Shown here in pieces: positions 22,268 to 34,417 of a DNA stretch of 64,000 nucleotides; position 1 is the first letter of the stretch, and each line of letters starts with the position of its first letter. A model generated the notes under the pieces. That model saw nothing but the letters and a program-made list of their open reading frames with translations, was not told where the DNA came from and searched no databases. The stretch spans positions 6,200,001-6,264,000 of the forward strand of contig NC_026505.1 of the NCBI RefSeq assembly GCF_000182925.2, read 5' to 3'. A program made the position numbers and the translations under genes. Origin of the DNA: Neurospora crassa OR74A (lineage: Eukaryota; Ascomycota; Sordariomycetes; Sordariales; Sordariaceae).

Positions 22268-22924
22268 CTAGGCCATTCCGTTCTGGATCGCCACGTTGGG
22301 GTTGTAGTTGGGGTTGTAGTTGGGGTTGTAGTTGGGGTTGTAGTTGGGGTTGTAGTTGGGGTTGGGGATGGGATTGCCCCTCTTCTGGACAACAACAGTG
22401 ATGGTGACAGGGCCGTCGCCGTGAAGGTTGAGTGCAGAGACAACACCATTCTCCAGGACCTGAATGCAGTAGTGTCCCATGACAGCGCTCGAGGCGCTTG
22501 TGGTCTCGTTGGCTTGGAGAGCCTGAGGATAGACGATCTGGCCTCCAAGAGCTCTGGCCTCGTGCTCGGCCTCCTCGCGACGAAGCATATTGATTGCCCT
22601 GCTGATGTCTTGGATATTGGGGGCCGGCAGCTCTCTGATCAGCTTCAGGATGCTGGACGAGAAGTATTCACTGTACAGTCCGCCCAGATCGTCTCCGTTT
22701 CCGCCGAACCAGCCGAGGTGATTGTCCTCCACGTGCTCCTTGTACTTGACGGCGAGTCTCTTGAGGGCCTCTGACATTTTGACGTCTTTGTCAGGAGAAC
22801 CGGGGTAAGCGAAGTTGTCCTGGAGGAAGTGGACAAATTTGGCCATGGCCACGATTTGCTCCCTCTGCACCATGTCCTCTCCCTGGTGGTTTTGCTGGTA
22901 CTGTTCCATCTTTGCTTGTGTCAT
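22268..22924 (-). CDS. array member 2, with NYNP repeat tail
   Basis: From the ATG at 22924 this gives 218 residues. The N-terminal module reads MSEALKRLAVKYKEHVEDN ... LYSEYFSSSILKLIRELPAP, a good match to the family pattern with YSEYF for WHEYF. The C-terminal module is short (MGHYCIQVLENGVVSALNLH, then GPVTITVVVQKRG). It ends with about six NYNP units encoded by a 12 bp minisatellite. No KR...KR clusters are visible. The frame extends upstream to 23098, but a TATAAAT at 23021-23027 lies inside that extension, so the later start is chosen. Confidence 0.75.
   Translation of the reverse strand: MTQAKMEQYQQNHQGEDMVQREQIVAMAKFVHFLQDNFAYPGSPDKDVKMSEALKRLAVKYKEHVEDNHLGWFGGNGDDLGGLYSEYFSSSILKLIRELPAPNIQDISRAINMLRREEAEHEARALGGQIVYPQALQANETTSASSAVMGHYCIQVLENGVVSALNLHGDGPVTITVVVQKRGNPIPNPNYNPNYNPNYNPNYNPNYNPNVAIQNGMA
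22297..22363. repeat. 12 bp minisatellite coding NYNP
   Basis: Five to six tandem copies of GGGGTTGTAGTT, in frame with the 3' end of array member 2, encoding NYNP units on the minus strand. Confidence 0.95.
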
Positions 22925-23716
22925 TGACTGGAGGGTGGAAGATGGTGCAGTGGTGGTGGTTGATCCCTGTAGGAGAGAAAGATGATGGTGTATGGTAAGA
23001 AGAGTCTTTGCGGGCAGGGAATTTATACCCATACTAGCCCGCTTCAAACCTCGAGAAATTCCGTCTACAATATCTTCAGCTAAGAACCATTCACTCACAG
23101 GATTCTGTTCACATGAAGGTTGACGCTAGGCAAAGTACCCATTACCCTTTAGTCTGGCGCTGGTTACTCCATACAACAGTAGGGCTGTCGAGAGAAACTT
23201 CTTTTTACGTCCACTGTCCAGGTTTGCTGCATGGGGGCGAGAGGCTAACGGCTCCAGAGGTCCAGTGAATGAACCGGCGAGATGTACATTCCGTCAGCTT
23301 CGTGTCAAACGCAATGCCGATGAATTTTGCCAAGGCACAGTGTCGCGAGCAGAGGGACTAGACTGGATCAGCAGGCAGGCGCGAACGGGCAGACATGAAA
23401 TGGATTGCTTTTCTCTGCAGCCGCGGAGTTCACTATCTGGAGCCTACGCCAGGGTCTGTTTGCAGAATTTCTCTTTTCTTTGTGTTTAACTCTCGTACAA
23501 AAACTGCGTTTTTACAGGCGCCACCAGCTACGGTACTTCGGAGATGCTATCGACGTCCCTTCTTTCGGTACAATCCCAACATTGATTTGCAACTCGAAGG
23601 CCCTACTTCCACCCCCGTGTTTGCGGAAACATTAGCTGCCAAGTTCCCCATCGTGAAGATTGAAGCGTGCTTGCCAAGTTAACAAGCTGACCAAGACAGA
23701 GAGCAGTCCACTCTAA
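22925..23716. other. array spacer 2/3
   Basis: Promoter of member 2 (TATAAAT at 23021-23027) and the 3' flank of member 3. Nothing else supported. Confidence 0.5.
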
Positions 23717-24199
23717 CTACAATCCCTCCAACTTGGCATCGCTGTTGTCCTTCACACTAGCAGTGGTATCGTCTTTCTTCTGGACGCTGATAGTAATCGT
23801 AGCAGGGCATTTGCCGTTGAGAGTGAGGTTGCTAAGCGCGGAAGTGGGAGTGTCTTCGGTGATGCAAAGGGTGTAAGCACCGTTGGTCTCGAAGTTGAGA
23901 ACACTGGCCTTGACGTCTTGGGCGTATGTGGGGAAGACTTGACGCAAAATAGTAGTGAATATTGCCATTGTCATATTCGAACCACAGTCGGTCGATAATT
24001 CCTTCAAAATCTTTATCAAACTTTTGAAAGTGACTTCGCCGTCTTCTACATACGCCATGGAGTTGAAGTGCTTCATCGCGAGTGCCTTGAAGAAGATTGA
24101 CAAATCGAGCGCCCAGTCGTGCGGCTTGGGGTACGTTTTCTCGAGATATTGAACGAGATCTTCCATCGCTTCGTCATTTGTCTTTGTATCTTCGGCCAT
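23717..24199 (-). CDS. array member 3, short form
   Basis: A 160-residue member with almost no linker. The helical module is abbreviated (WALDLSIFFKALAMKHFNSM, then FKSLIKILKELSTDC), without the WHxYF motif. It passes almost directly into the C-terminal module (LNFETNGAYTLCITEDT ... LTLNGKCPATITISVQKKD), which is one of the clearest examples in the array. The start lies in the context GCAAGATGG shared with members 4, 5 and 6. A TATAAAA at about 24412-24418 stands 0.2 kb upstream. The lack of the basic linker means that nuclear signals seen in other members are absent here. Confidence 0.75.
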   Translation of the reverse strand: MAEDTKTNDEAMEDLVQYLEKTYPKPHDWALDLSIFFKALAMKHFNSMAYVEDGEVTFKSLIKILKELSTDCGSNMTMAIFTTILRQVFPTYAQDVKASVLNFETNGAYTLCITEDTPTSALSNLTLNGKCPATITISVQKKDDTTASVKDNSDAKLEGL

Positions 24200-25075
24200 C
24201 TTGCTTGCGTGGTTGATCCTGCTGTCTTTGGTGTTGATGCGGATGGAGTGCTGCTAGAGTATGAAGGGCTTGCGGGAGCGTCCAGAGAAATACATCAGCA
24301 AGGCAAACAAATCGACCGACAAATTAGGTAAAAGTACCTTGATTTGGAGTTTAGGGAAACTGTTTAAGTTGTTGTTTAATTCATGGCTCGTTTCGGCGCG
24401 TGACTGCAAGACATTTTATACGAAGATGATGAAGAGCGGAACAAAGGGTACACTGTCACGAAGAACCATTAAGCTTCAAGCAGGATACATCCCTAGCGTA
24501 TGAGACTTACTTGGAAGCTTCCCGTCACTCCAGCAGGCCTGACGACGAGCTTCCTTTATCACCAGCCGATTCATTCACTCTCACTGGCTTGACGAATGGA
24601 AGAGCTTTGCTAGAATGCACTCGTGCTACCAAAAGTCTCCCTCAACGTTCTTTCCTTGCCTTTGCCAATGAAAGAGGCTTTCAAAACCAAACCATTCACA
24701 AGTCCAAAAGCCACGCGCCCCTTCTATGAAACTTGGGAGAAAGGCTCTCCCACCGCACTGATGTGCTTAACTCGTTTCGAACCCGATACCATTTCCCAGC
24801 GCGTTCACCTTAGCTGAGTCTCCAACGGCAACAACGAAAAGAAAGGGAATGCCGCCGTAGGTCCGATACTGCGACGCGGAAACGGATCGATCTGTGAATT
24901 TAAACGGAAAAAGAATTAGTCAAAGCACTGGACACGTACTTTGTCAAGCCAAAACGAAAGAATGAGTTGAGGAACAGGTTGCCTGTATCTCTACCCGGTT
25001 ACATGGAAGCACCAAAACCAAAGGGTACGTACCGGTTGTTCTTTCCCAGGTTGAAGGATGGTCCACGCCCATTAT
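24200..25075. other. array spacer 3/4
   Basis: No gene seen. Contains the TATAAAA upstream of member 3 and the downstream flank of member 4. Confidence 0.45.
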
Positions 25076-25780
25076 CTAGGCTGCTTCTTCCTTCTCGGCT
25101 TCCTTGTTGCCGTTGGTGGAAGCAGAAGCGGTGATGTCCTTCTTCTGGACGCTGACAGTCACGATGGCAGGGCTGCGGCCGTTGAGGTTGAAGGTCGTGG
25201 TTCCGATGTCATCGGAGATGCAGAATTTGAGCGAGCCTTCGGTTTTGACGGTGAAACCACTCGAAGTCGTCGCACTCTCGGCTTCGTCGTGCTTGACACG
25301 CTTGGTGGGCCGACCTTGAGCTTCAGCTTCAGTGGCAGTGGAAGACATGCCCTCGGCCTCGGCAGGTCGTTTTCCGTTTTTCGGCACCTCCGGAGTTTTG
25401 TCGATGCATTCGTCAGGAGGCGCAGGAGTATGAGTAGGAGTAGGAGTAGGTGATCCCGGTAGAATCTGAATGCGCACCCCGCGGGCACGAGCATCGGCTG
25501 CGACTTCCTCGCGGTTGAGAGCTTCGAGTGCTTTGTCCAACTCTGTAGTCGTTGACGGCAAGTCTCTCAAAAACTTCCTGAGGCCCATCACAAAGTACTC
25601 ATGCCATTCCGATGAATCATCGCCGTCCGGAGAAAGCTCATAGTACTTGACCGCGAAGTCCTTGAGACCATCCGAAATCTCGAGCTGCCAACTTTCCAGG
25701 TCATAGGTACCATCTTCTTCGAGAAACTCGGAAAACGCATTTGCCGCTTTGTTTCTCTTGTCGACTTCTTTGTTTACCAT
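25076..25780 (-). CDS. array member 4, full-length, with NLS-like linker
   Basis: This 234-residue protein is a good reference member. The helical module runs from residue 1 to about 95: FSEFLEEDGTYDLESW, then ISDGLKDFAVKYYELSPDG and EWHEYFVMGLRKFLRDLP. The linker is Pro/Thr-rich (PTPTPTHTPAPP) and carries GKRPAEAEG and GRPTKRVKHDE, resembling a bipartite or Myc-type nuclear localisation signal. The C-terminal module is GFTVKTEGSLKFCISDD ... FNLNGRSPAIVTVSVQKKD, followed by an acidic Ala/Glu tail. The start is ATG in GCAAGATGG. Just upstream, GTATTATTTCCACAG could be the 3' end of an intron in the leader. A TATA-like box lies at 26043-26048. Function unknown; nuclear location is inferred only from the basic motifs. 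Confidence 0.82.
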   Translation of the reverse strand: MVNKEVDKRNKAANAFSEFLEEDGTYDLESWQLEISDGLKDFAVKYYELSPDGDDSSEWHEYFVMGLRKFLRDLPSTTTELDKALEALNREEVAADARARGVRIQILPGSPTPTPTHTPAPPDECIDKTPEVPKNGKRPAEAEGMSSTATEAEAQGRPTKRVKHDEAESATTSSGFTVKTEGSLKFCISDDIGTTTFNLNGRSPAIVTVSVQKKDITASASTNGNKEAEKEEAA

Positions 25781-26566
25781 CTTGCCTGTGGAAATAATAC
25801 TTGGATGAGTACAGAAGCTCAAACTAAGTTGATCGCGGGAGTGACTGGGGCAATGGGAAGTCGCGCAGTACAACGCACAAGCGTTCTTCGAAGACGGCTG
25901 GAGTGCGAAGAAGGCGAGGCGTTTACTGAGATACGTCAACCAAGCAATCGAGGAAGAGAGAAGAGTAAGGTAATGGAAGGGCGATGCTTGCATGTGGAGG
26001 TGACGAGGAGAAAAAGAGCCATGAGGAGAAAAGGCTGAAGCCCTTATATGCGCTTTGTTTCAGGCAACCTCCTGGCAACGCTTATTCCCACCGCTTACTT
26101 CTCGATCAGACGGATTCCGGCAAACACTTGTGATCTGATCAACTTGATCCAGACCTATGCCCAGATGACAACTTGAGAAAGTTCACCGCCATCGTGTGGT
26201 CCCAGTACAAACAACCAGAGAAGAGAATAAGAGATGGAAGCGCACGATGTTTCGCACAGAGTGCGTTTAGAGGAGATGAGATGTTTGATATGGAACGAAA
26301 GGTATCAACTGGCGGCGGGACACACTGATGTCTTGAATACCAGCACAGCTCCTAATCACCTACGGTTTCTCGTCTTTCCCACGTAGGAAGCACAACAACC
26401 CCGTCATACTCCCCTGTATCTTCCTCCACATCTATTGGCAACGTGTTCGATCCTGAGGGTTCACGGGTAGGCCTGTGTAAGCTCAGGTGGTTAGCAGCGG
26501 TGACGATGTAGTTGGGGACTGAAGAGCGGGATCAAGACGGCACTGAGATTGAAGCTTACCCTTTCC
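25781..26566. other. array spacer 4/5
   Basis: Promoter of member 4 (TATAAG at 26043-26048) and downstream flank of member 5. No gene seen. Confidence 0.5.
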
Positions 26567-27238
26567 TCACAAGTCAGACGGCTTTGTAGCACCGTTCTCC
26601 TTGTGGACCTTGACCGTCAAGATGGCAGGACCAGTACCTTCCGCAATGAGGCCGAGCGTAGAGGTGGTACCATCACCAGAGTAAACACGAATCGTGCACG
26701 GAGTGTCATCGCTCTCAAGTCTGAAGATGGTCGCATTCTCACCCTCGACCTTACGGCCTCCAGCGTTGTGGCCGTCGGCCAGGAGGTACTTGGCGATCCT
26801 CTTCGCGATCGCGTCGACTTGAGCATCCGCAGAAGTAGACGTAGAAGTAGACGTAGAGGTAGAGGTAGAGGTAGCCTGGTCCCGATACTTGGGAACGACC
26901 TGCACCTGCACTCCGCGAATGGCAGCCTCGTGGACGACATCCACCTCGGTGAGCTTACTGACTACTTCGTACAGCTCCTCACGAGTCTTGGGCATGTCCC
27001 ACAGGAACTTGTTGAGAGTCAGCTCAAAGTACTCGTGCCAGATGCCGCCGTCGTCAGCAAGCTCCTTGTACTTGACGGCAATGTCTTGGAGAGCGTTGGC
27101 GAGCTTGGTGGTGTACGAGTCAAGGTAGGGGTCTTGCTCGAGAAAAGCGATAAAGGTGTCAATCGCGTCCTCTTTGTCGACCTCCTGCTGGACCATGGGG
27201 TGGTTGAGGGGGTTGACGCCCGGATTGCTGTTGACCAT
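26567..27238 (-). CDS. array member 5, with Ser-Thr repeat
   Basis: A 223-residue member. Helical module: TFIAFLEQDPYLDSYTTK, LANALQDIAVKYKELADDG, IWHEYFELTLNKFLWDMP. It continues with a helix (REELYEVVSKLTEVDVVHEA) and GVQVQVVPKYRD, equivalent to GVRIQILPG in member 4. The linker is an ST dipeptide run written by TAGAGG units, followed by a second helix unique to this member (AQVDAIAKRIAKYLL). The C-terminal module is diverged (IFRLESDDTPCTIRVYSGD ... GPAILTVKVHKENG). The start is ATG in ACAAGATGG, just after CCACAG, so a leader intron is possible as in member 4. No strong KR...KR cluster is seen. Confidence 0.8.
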   Translation of the reverse strand: MVNSNPGVNPLNHPMVQQEVDKEDAIDTFIAFLEQDPYLDSYTTKLANALQDIAVKYKELADDGGIWHEYFELTLNKFLWDMPKTREELYEVVSKLTEVDVVHEAAIRGVQVQVVPKYRDQATSTSTSTSTSTSTSADAQVDAIAKRIAKYLLADGHNAGGRKVEGENATIFRLESDDTPCTIRVYSGDGTTSTLGLIAEGTGPAILTVKVHKENGATKPSDL

Positions 27239-28417
27239 CTTGTCTGTGGAGAGACCTGGATGGGTGTGAGATGAAGTCACGGCATGGAAGGTAGGTACCT
27301 AGTTCAGGAAGGAATCCAAGGCGATGGAGGGAAAATAGATGTACCTTTGCGCGAAAGAGATGTCTTGTGGCACAACTGCTCTTGAGATGTCAGACTGCAG
27401 TTGGAATCTCAACTTTTTGCAATCCAGGGAAAGGTCGACGGGAGATAGCGATCGAGGCAATGATTAGAAAATTTGACGCGGGGGAAATTCGCCGATCAAC
27501 GTGGACTTAAAAGAGGAGGAAGGAGCAAGTCCCGTTTACGTTGACGGGGAGCCGTTGCCAGCACTTACCGCCCGCCTTCACTTTGCCGCTCTGTAGCCCA
27601 CACTTTAGGTACCTAGTCACCGGCATCTGATTCCACTTGAGTGACCTCAACACTGCCAACAAGTTCTCTCCAGGATGAACTACTGTGTACGTAACCCAGG
27701 GGCAATCTCCATTAGTTTTCGTTGACTGGACCCATTCTACACATGTCACCAGGTGCCAATGTGTCAAACAGCACCAGGACCGAGCTGACGTCCTCCACGA
27801 GAATTCCAGGCGGCTGTTTCCAAGATATGAGGCCAGTGGGGTAAAGAAGGGGTATTCATATTCTGCATTTGATCCGGGCATACCTAGAAAGGTATTGATC
27901 CACAATCCTTCAGTTGTTGATATCTCCAAAGCAGCATCCTGGAGCTTCCGTCTTATCTAGCATCAGCACCGGTCAAGTGAATTGCTCTTTTGTCTCTGAC
28001 AGTATTGCCTCAGTGCCGTGTATCACTTCTCATCTTTGCTAGGTAGACACCTTTGCGTTCCGTTCTTCTTCGGTCTCATTGTCCCGGTACCTAAACTTTG
28101 TTACGAGCGTGTTTCTCGTGGCGTTGCCCAGGGTCTCTTTTTTTTTCCTCTTTTTCCTTTTTTGGGTACAGGTACTTGTTGTCGGATACCCTTTGGCTGG
28201 CTAACCTTGTCTTCCGTTCTTCTTCGTTTTCGTTTGCCTTCCTGGTTAGCAAGGCTTACACAACAGTCTAGCAAAGGACAATCTTGATCAATGTCGGGAG
28301 GGATGGGCGCTTGCCCGGCTGACTGGACCAAACTACCTGGTACTCGATAGAATTACTTCCCAAGCTTGGAAGAAGATCGATATCTGTACTCACCAGTTAC
28401 TCCTTTCCCACAGTAGT
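27239..28417. other. array spacer 5/6, no gene supported
   Basis: About 1.2 kb. A 140-codon minus frame (27507-27929) and a 91-codon plus frame overlap each other with no domain or family resemblance. Taken as non-coding. Confidence 0.45.
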
Positions 28418-29094
28418 CTAGTTTACCTCCTCTACCTCTTCTTCTTCTTCTTCTTCCTTCACCACCTTTCTCTTCTTATTGGTTTTATTTAGGTTGGCTG
28501 CAGTACATATATCGAACACGTCCTTTCTCTGGACCAAAACCGCGACGGTCCCAAGGCCACAGGCGCCCGAATAGACAGGAGAAGACCTACATGTAGTGTT
28601 GTTCCCAGACTGGCCGGCAATCTGGGATTTGGATACTGTAGGGGCCGACGGTGTCGATATGAAGTTTCGCGCCCTTGTTTTATGGGCTTGTGTAGACGGT
28701 CTTGTTCTTGGCTTTGGCACGAGGTCGTTTGCCATTACGAATGTCGTCGGAACTTGCACATGGAAGTGTCGACACGTCCTTCGTCGGCCTTGGCTGTTAG
28801 TTCAATGTCCTTAAGCTCAAGCTCCTTGATAGCTGCTTGTACGGCGTCAAGGTTATTGGGCGGTAGGTCTCTGACAAAGTTCTCGAGGCTGAGGACAAAG
28901 CAGCGACGCCAGGCTTCGGTACGATCACCCGCGGCTCCAATTCGGTACCCGAGATCATCGGATCTTGGCTTGGAAGGCCTTGACAGTATTGGCGTATTCG
29001 AGGCTCGAGCTTCCAGTCTTCCGGTTCGTACGAGCCTTGTAGGTGTTCTACCCATGTAACCGCCCGCCTCTTCTTTCCAAACCAGCCTCGTCAT
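28418..29094 (-). pseudogene. array member 6, disrupted
   Basis: Family pieces are present but spread over different frames. The start context (CGCAAGATGACG) matches its neighbours. A segment like member 4 (LQGSYEPEDWKLEP) lies in one frame. The next, EAWRRCFVLSLENFVRDLPP, is in the ATG frame. The C-terminal module remnant (GACGLGTVAVLVQRKD, then a basic NKTNKKRKVV and a Glu run) is in a third frame. At least three frame changes separate these parts and none coincides with a plausible GT..AG intron of normal length. It is best read as a decaying copy; sequencing error or odd splicing cannot be excluded. Confidence 0.65.
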
Positions 29095-29894
29095 CTTGCG
29101 TTTGGAGTGGTTGGTTGAAGGCGACTGAAGGCTGGCTGGGGAGTGGTCAGTGCTCAGTGGAGGTTGTTGGAATGATGGTGTGAAGAATGGTTTGTGGAGA
29201 TAGTTGGAATTATGGTGTGGGATAACAAGAGGCAACGGATACTGATACTCGGCCGGGACTTTAACTGTGGGTGTTGGGTGTAAGTCTTGGTTGGCCTGCC
29301 TATGCAAAACCCACTTTCCGGCAGAGAAGACATCAAGCGAAAGTCAATACGTGCATAAATCACATCCTCCAAGCATAAATAAGCACGTCGGGATACAGCA
29401 AGTTGACATAATGATAGTTGGAACTGTAGACATTTCGAAAGCTCGCAAAGTGCTTTGTACTACCTGCCCTGATTCTGTAGTCAAGGTCTGTTACGGTGAT
29501 GTCGTACGCCTTTTTATGCCAGCAGTGAGAGACAGTCCAAACCCGCGAAGCCATATAATCCTCCTTCCTCCCTTGTATTCACAGGTCCAGCTATGAACCA
29601 GCAGCTGCTCATTCGTAGTGGCGAGTGAGATTGCTCGACCAGCATTCAGCGAGTTGGCAGCATGTAACGACAGCCTGAACCCCGATACACAAACCGACCT
29701 TGCCCGTCCCGCTGTGGTTCCGACATCGATCGAAGATGACATGCGCGCCTGTGTTTGCAGAACAGATTAGCTTGGGAATCCAATAATAGCTTGGTCAAGA
29801 ATATGCCAACAAGCAACTATGGTAGAGGAAAGGTATCATCTGTGAGAGGGCTGCGTTGAGCCATCCCGAATCCCAAGAACAAGACACTTACATC
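29095..29894. other. array spacer 6/7
   Basis: No gene seen; short overlapping frames only. Confidence 0.45.
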
Positions 29895-30566
29895 TCAAGG
29901 ATAGGTGCAGCACGGTGCCGGCCTGGGATCAGAAGGGCTCATCTGATGGTAAGTTCCTGGGTATGCGCCGCAACGACGCAGAATATACGGCTTGAAGAAA
30001 GGGGCAGGGACAGGATCCGGGCGAGAAGGCGCAGCACCAGGGGCAGATGCTGATGTGCTCGAGGTCTTGATCTGGACGGTAGCCGGGCCGTTCAGGTTGA
30101 GTTCAACAGCGGGGGTACCACCTTCGGAGACGTGGACGGTGTAGGCGCCTTTGGTGTAGACAGTGAAGTCGGGTGCCTCCTCGTGGGTCTTGACGCGCTT
30201 TAGCGGGGGTGCCTCTTGGGTTTCGCCGTCGTCAGTTTGCGCGAAGGTACGTTTTCCCGTAGACGATGACTGTGCCACGGCGGTGCTTGACTCGGTGTTG
30301 GGCGCAGGCAGATCGGGGTCAGAGACCAAATCGGCCTTCAACGCAGTCACGGCATCGCGCAGCTCATCGCTGCCTTGAGACGGCAGGTCGCGCAAGAACT
30401 TCTTGAGGCTCCGAATGCCAAACTGACGGTACTGTTGCGCTTCCTCGTCGTCAGGATACCAGGGTTTGTGTGAGAACTTGGCCGCGATTGCCTTCAAAAC
30501 CTCGGCAAGCTCAACATCATCACCGTGGAGGTCGGATGTCTTTCTCCTTCTGAAAATATGCGCCAT
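29895..30566 (-). CDS. array member 7, with two basic clusters
   Basis: A 223-residue member. It starts at once with a basic cluster (MAHIFRRRKTSD), then the helical module ELAEVLKAIAAKFSHKP ... QQYRQFGIRSLKKFLRDLPS, in which RQFGIRSLKKFL replaces HEYFVxSLRKFL. The linker carries TGKRTFAQTDDG and PPLKRVKTHEEAPD, a Myc-like KRVK signal. The C-terminal module is nearly consensus: DFTVYTKGAYTVHVSEG, then ELNLNGPATVQIKTS. A Pro-rich tail and a Tyr/Cys-containing end follow. Start chosen at 30566 because the upstream extension is Ser/Leu-rich and begins well before the family's usual start. Function unknown. Confidence 0.82.
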   Translation of the reverse strand: MAHIFRRRKTSDLHGDDVELAEVLKAIAAKFSHKPWYPDDEEAQQYRQFGIRSLKKFLRDLPSQGSDELRDAVTALKADLVSDPDLPAPNTESSTAVAQSSSTGKRTFAQTDDGETQEAPPLKRVKTHEEAPDFTVYTKGAYTVHVSEGGTPAVELNLNGPATVQIKTSSTSASAPGAAPSRPDPVPAPFFKPYILRRCGAYPGTYHQMSPSDPRPAPCCTYP

Positions 30567-31159
30567 GTTGGTTGGTTGCCGCGGCAGGAGATGGGAACGC
30601 GGATGTGAAAGAGCGAAAGAAAGAAGGAGAAAGAGGGGTTCTTTCTTGGGAGAAAGGAAAGAACCAGAAGAAGTGGGAGTCACACCAGGCAGAGACGGGA
30701 GCCACGACGTTGGGTGTGGAAGAAAGGACCAATCTGACGTAGCGTTCCTTCCCTTTCCAGTCTCAGGCAGGCATTGACGGTCTCAATCTCCTTCCACCAG
30801 CGATAGGTAACGTACTTCAAGGAAGGAGCACCCAAAGCCACCACGGCCGGCAAAGGAAAGAAAGAGGGTAGTGCAATGAGCCGGGCTTCGGGGCTCAAAG
30901 AACACATGATGCTGCAATCAGCCAAACAGCTCTTGCTTTGATCAAGAAAGCCTTTTGCAAGCCTGTAGTATTGTTCGAACATATCGGCCAGCATCTCTTG
31001 ACAAGTAAGGGCACAAGTCCATGCCCCTCCATCTATACCTTCTTGAGTCCCTACCAGTCATCTCCGAAACCACACCGATTCTTCGAGGCCACAAATCACT
31101 ACTCCCATCCTTAATTTGTCCTGAAAATCCCGTTACCTAGTTGGTCCCATCCCAGAATA
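30567..31159. other. array spacer 7/8
   Basis: No gene seen. Likely promoter of member 7 and the end of member 8. Confidence 0.45.
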
Positions 31160-32580
<1,421 letters not shown>

Positions 32581-33272
32581 TTGGTCTAGGGCAGGGTTAC
32601 CTGGGCTCGTTATGGTGAGTGTTTGGGGCCTGGTGGGGGGGCTTGAAAGGTGTGATGTCGAGTCGGGTAGGTAGGTAGTGTTGATTTGAGAAGGGAAGTG
32701 GAAGTTAGAAGTGATGAGTGGGTTGATGTCTTGAGGTGTCAAGACTCGATGTACAAATATCGGCACAAGTGTCAACAGGTGTCGGGTGTCAGTCTCAGGA
32801 GAGAGAGTTTCCCATTCACTTCACTGGAAAAACTGGCAGAGTCGGCTCCCGAAGGTATGAAATTGATGTCGTAGAGTTAGAGCTTGCCTCCATGCCAAAC
32901 AAAGGGGCTTTTTCTTTCATCTGATGTCGATAAAGTTCCAGTCAATATAAAGAAGCACGCACTGTTTCCCTACACGACGATGGCACTCTGCTCGTAAAAC
33001 AGCCAGAAATGTCATAGCCGTAGTGTCACTAGTTAGAGAAGAGTCTGAATCCAAAGATGATATGAGGAAAACCTCCGCACACTGGTACGATCCCCTCCAC
33101 GGAGAGATCCCCTGTGAATCACACAAATACTTTCATTACAACAAGTTACCACACAATTACTGTCCAAAACCTCGTAACCCAATGTCACTAGCCCTCACAC
33201 CGTCTACGAAACACCTTCTTAATTCTTTTCCTCTCGGTCTCTCTTCCCATCTCGTGATTAGATGGCAAGTTG
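32581..33272. other. array spacer 8/9
   Basis: No gene seen; promoter of member 8. Confidence 0.45.
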
Positions 33273-34417
33273 CTAAGGGGTCAGTTGAAGGCAAACGGTG
33301 TATAGCCCGAATTGTATATTGCACCTCGGTTTATTGTAGTTAGATGCAGGTGCCCGTGACCTTTGAGTTGTCGTAGAGGTATAGTCAGCGGAGGAGTCCA
33401 TTGCGTAGGGGATGTTGATGTTATAGCCCGCCAGTGACAGGGACAACGAATTTGAGTCTTGCGCTGGTGAAGGATTTTGGTCTTGGGGATATGTATCTAG
33501 CATTGAATTATTAGTTGCGTAGCGGTGATGGTTGACGTGAAGGAGTGAATGGACTGCTGGGGGTTGAAGTGGACGATCCAGTGCTGGTTCTAGGTCTTAT
33601 GTGGGAAATTAAACTCACCAGACGACAAACTATCCATCGAAGGACAGGCAGCCCAGCGCATAGGAGGAAATAACGGCACTGATGGAGGGCTTGCCGGTAC
33701 CGTGTCCACAGCGGCCGACGACGTGCCCGTTGAAGACATGAACATGGACGCTGTAGAGCTTTCGGACTTGATACAAAAAGTGGCATCAGCAGGGCCTTCG
33801 GGAACGAGGACAACCTTGACGTTGGCCGGGATATAGACTATGAAATTATCTCCAGCCGGCTCCTGTTGCTCCGACTCCTTCCTGGCACGCTTTCTCGTCA
33901 TGTTTGGGGCGTTGCCATCGTCATCGTCGTCCAACGAATCAGTCCAGGAACGCTTCCTGCCACGCTGCTGCTCTGAAGTGTTGCCGGCGACGGTTTGGGT
34001 TTGGGTTTCGGGCGGAGTAGCAGCTACAGCAGCTTCATATTGGATGACTGGTGGTGGTAGTGGTGGTGCTGGAATGATGCGTCGTTGTTGGAACTCTCTC
34101 CGCTTCTCCCTTACTTGCTCAACGCTCGCATCTGGAGGTGGTAGTTCTCGCAGGATCTTTTCGAAAGCCGCGACAAAGTAGTTGTACCACGCGTTCCTCT
34201 GCCCTGCCGTCTTATAGTCGACATGATTTTGAGTATTACCATAACGAAGCGCCGTCGAGACACTGATTCGCTTGGTGGATTCCTGGGCAAGGGCTTTGAG
34301 CGTTTTGCCAAGGCGGTCATTGCAATGAGGCTCCGAGTCGGCTAGGAGGTAATGCGACCAGACGTAGGCTCCCCATCCTCCAGACTTTCTCTCATCCATG
34401 TTTCGTGGTCGCGGCAT
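33273..34417 (-). CDS. array member 9, two exons likely
   Basis: Exon 1 (34417-33619) encodes the helical module RLGKTLKALAQESTKRIS ... NAWYNYFVAAFEKILRELPP, a Pro-rich linker (PAPPLPPP), a strong basic region (RGRKRSWTD, then DDDDDGN and MTRKRARKESEQQ) and a diverged C-terminal module (FIVYIPANVKVVLVPEG). Near the end, SMDSLSSG abuts GTGAGT, exactly where member 8 has SMSS and GTGAGT, so a conserved last intron is likely. A fitting intron is 33497-33618 (branch ACTAAT, acceptor CTAG), joining to a 74-codon exon 2 rich in Ser, Thr, Asn and Gln. Without splicing the protein ends 11 residues after the donor. The start is the ATG at 34417 (MPRPRNMDERK). Confidence 0.7.
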
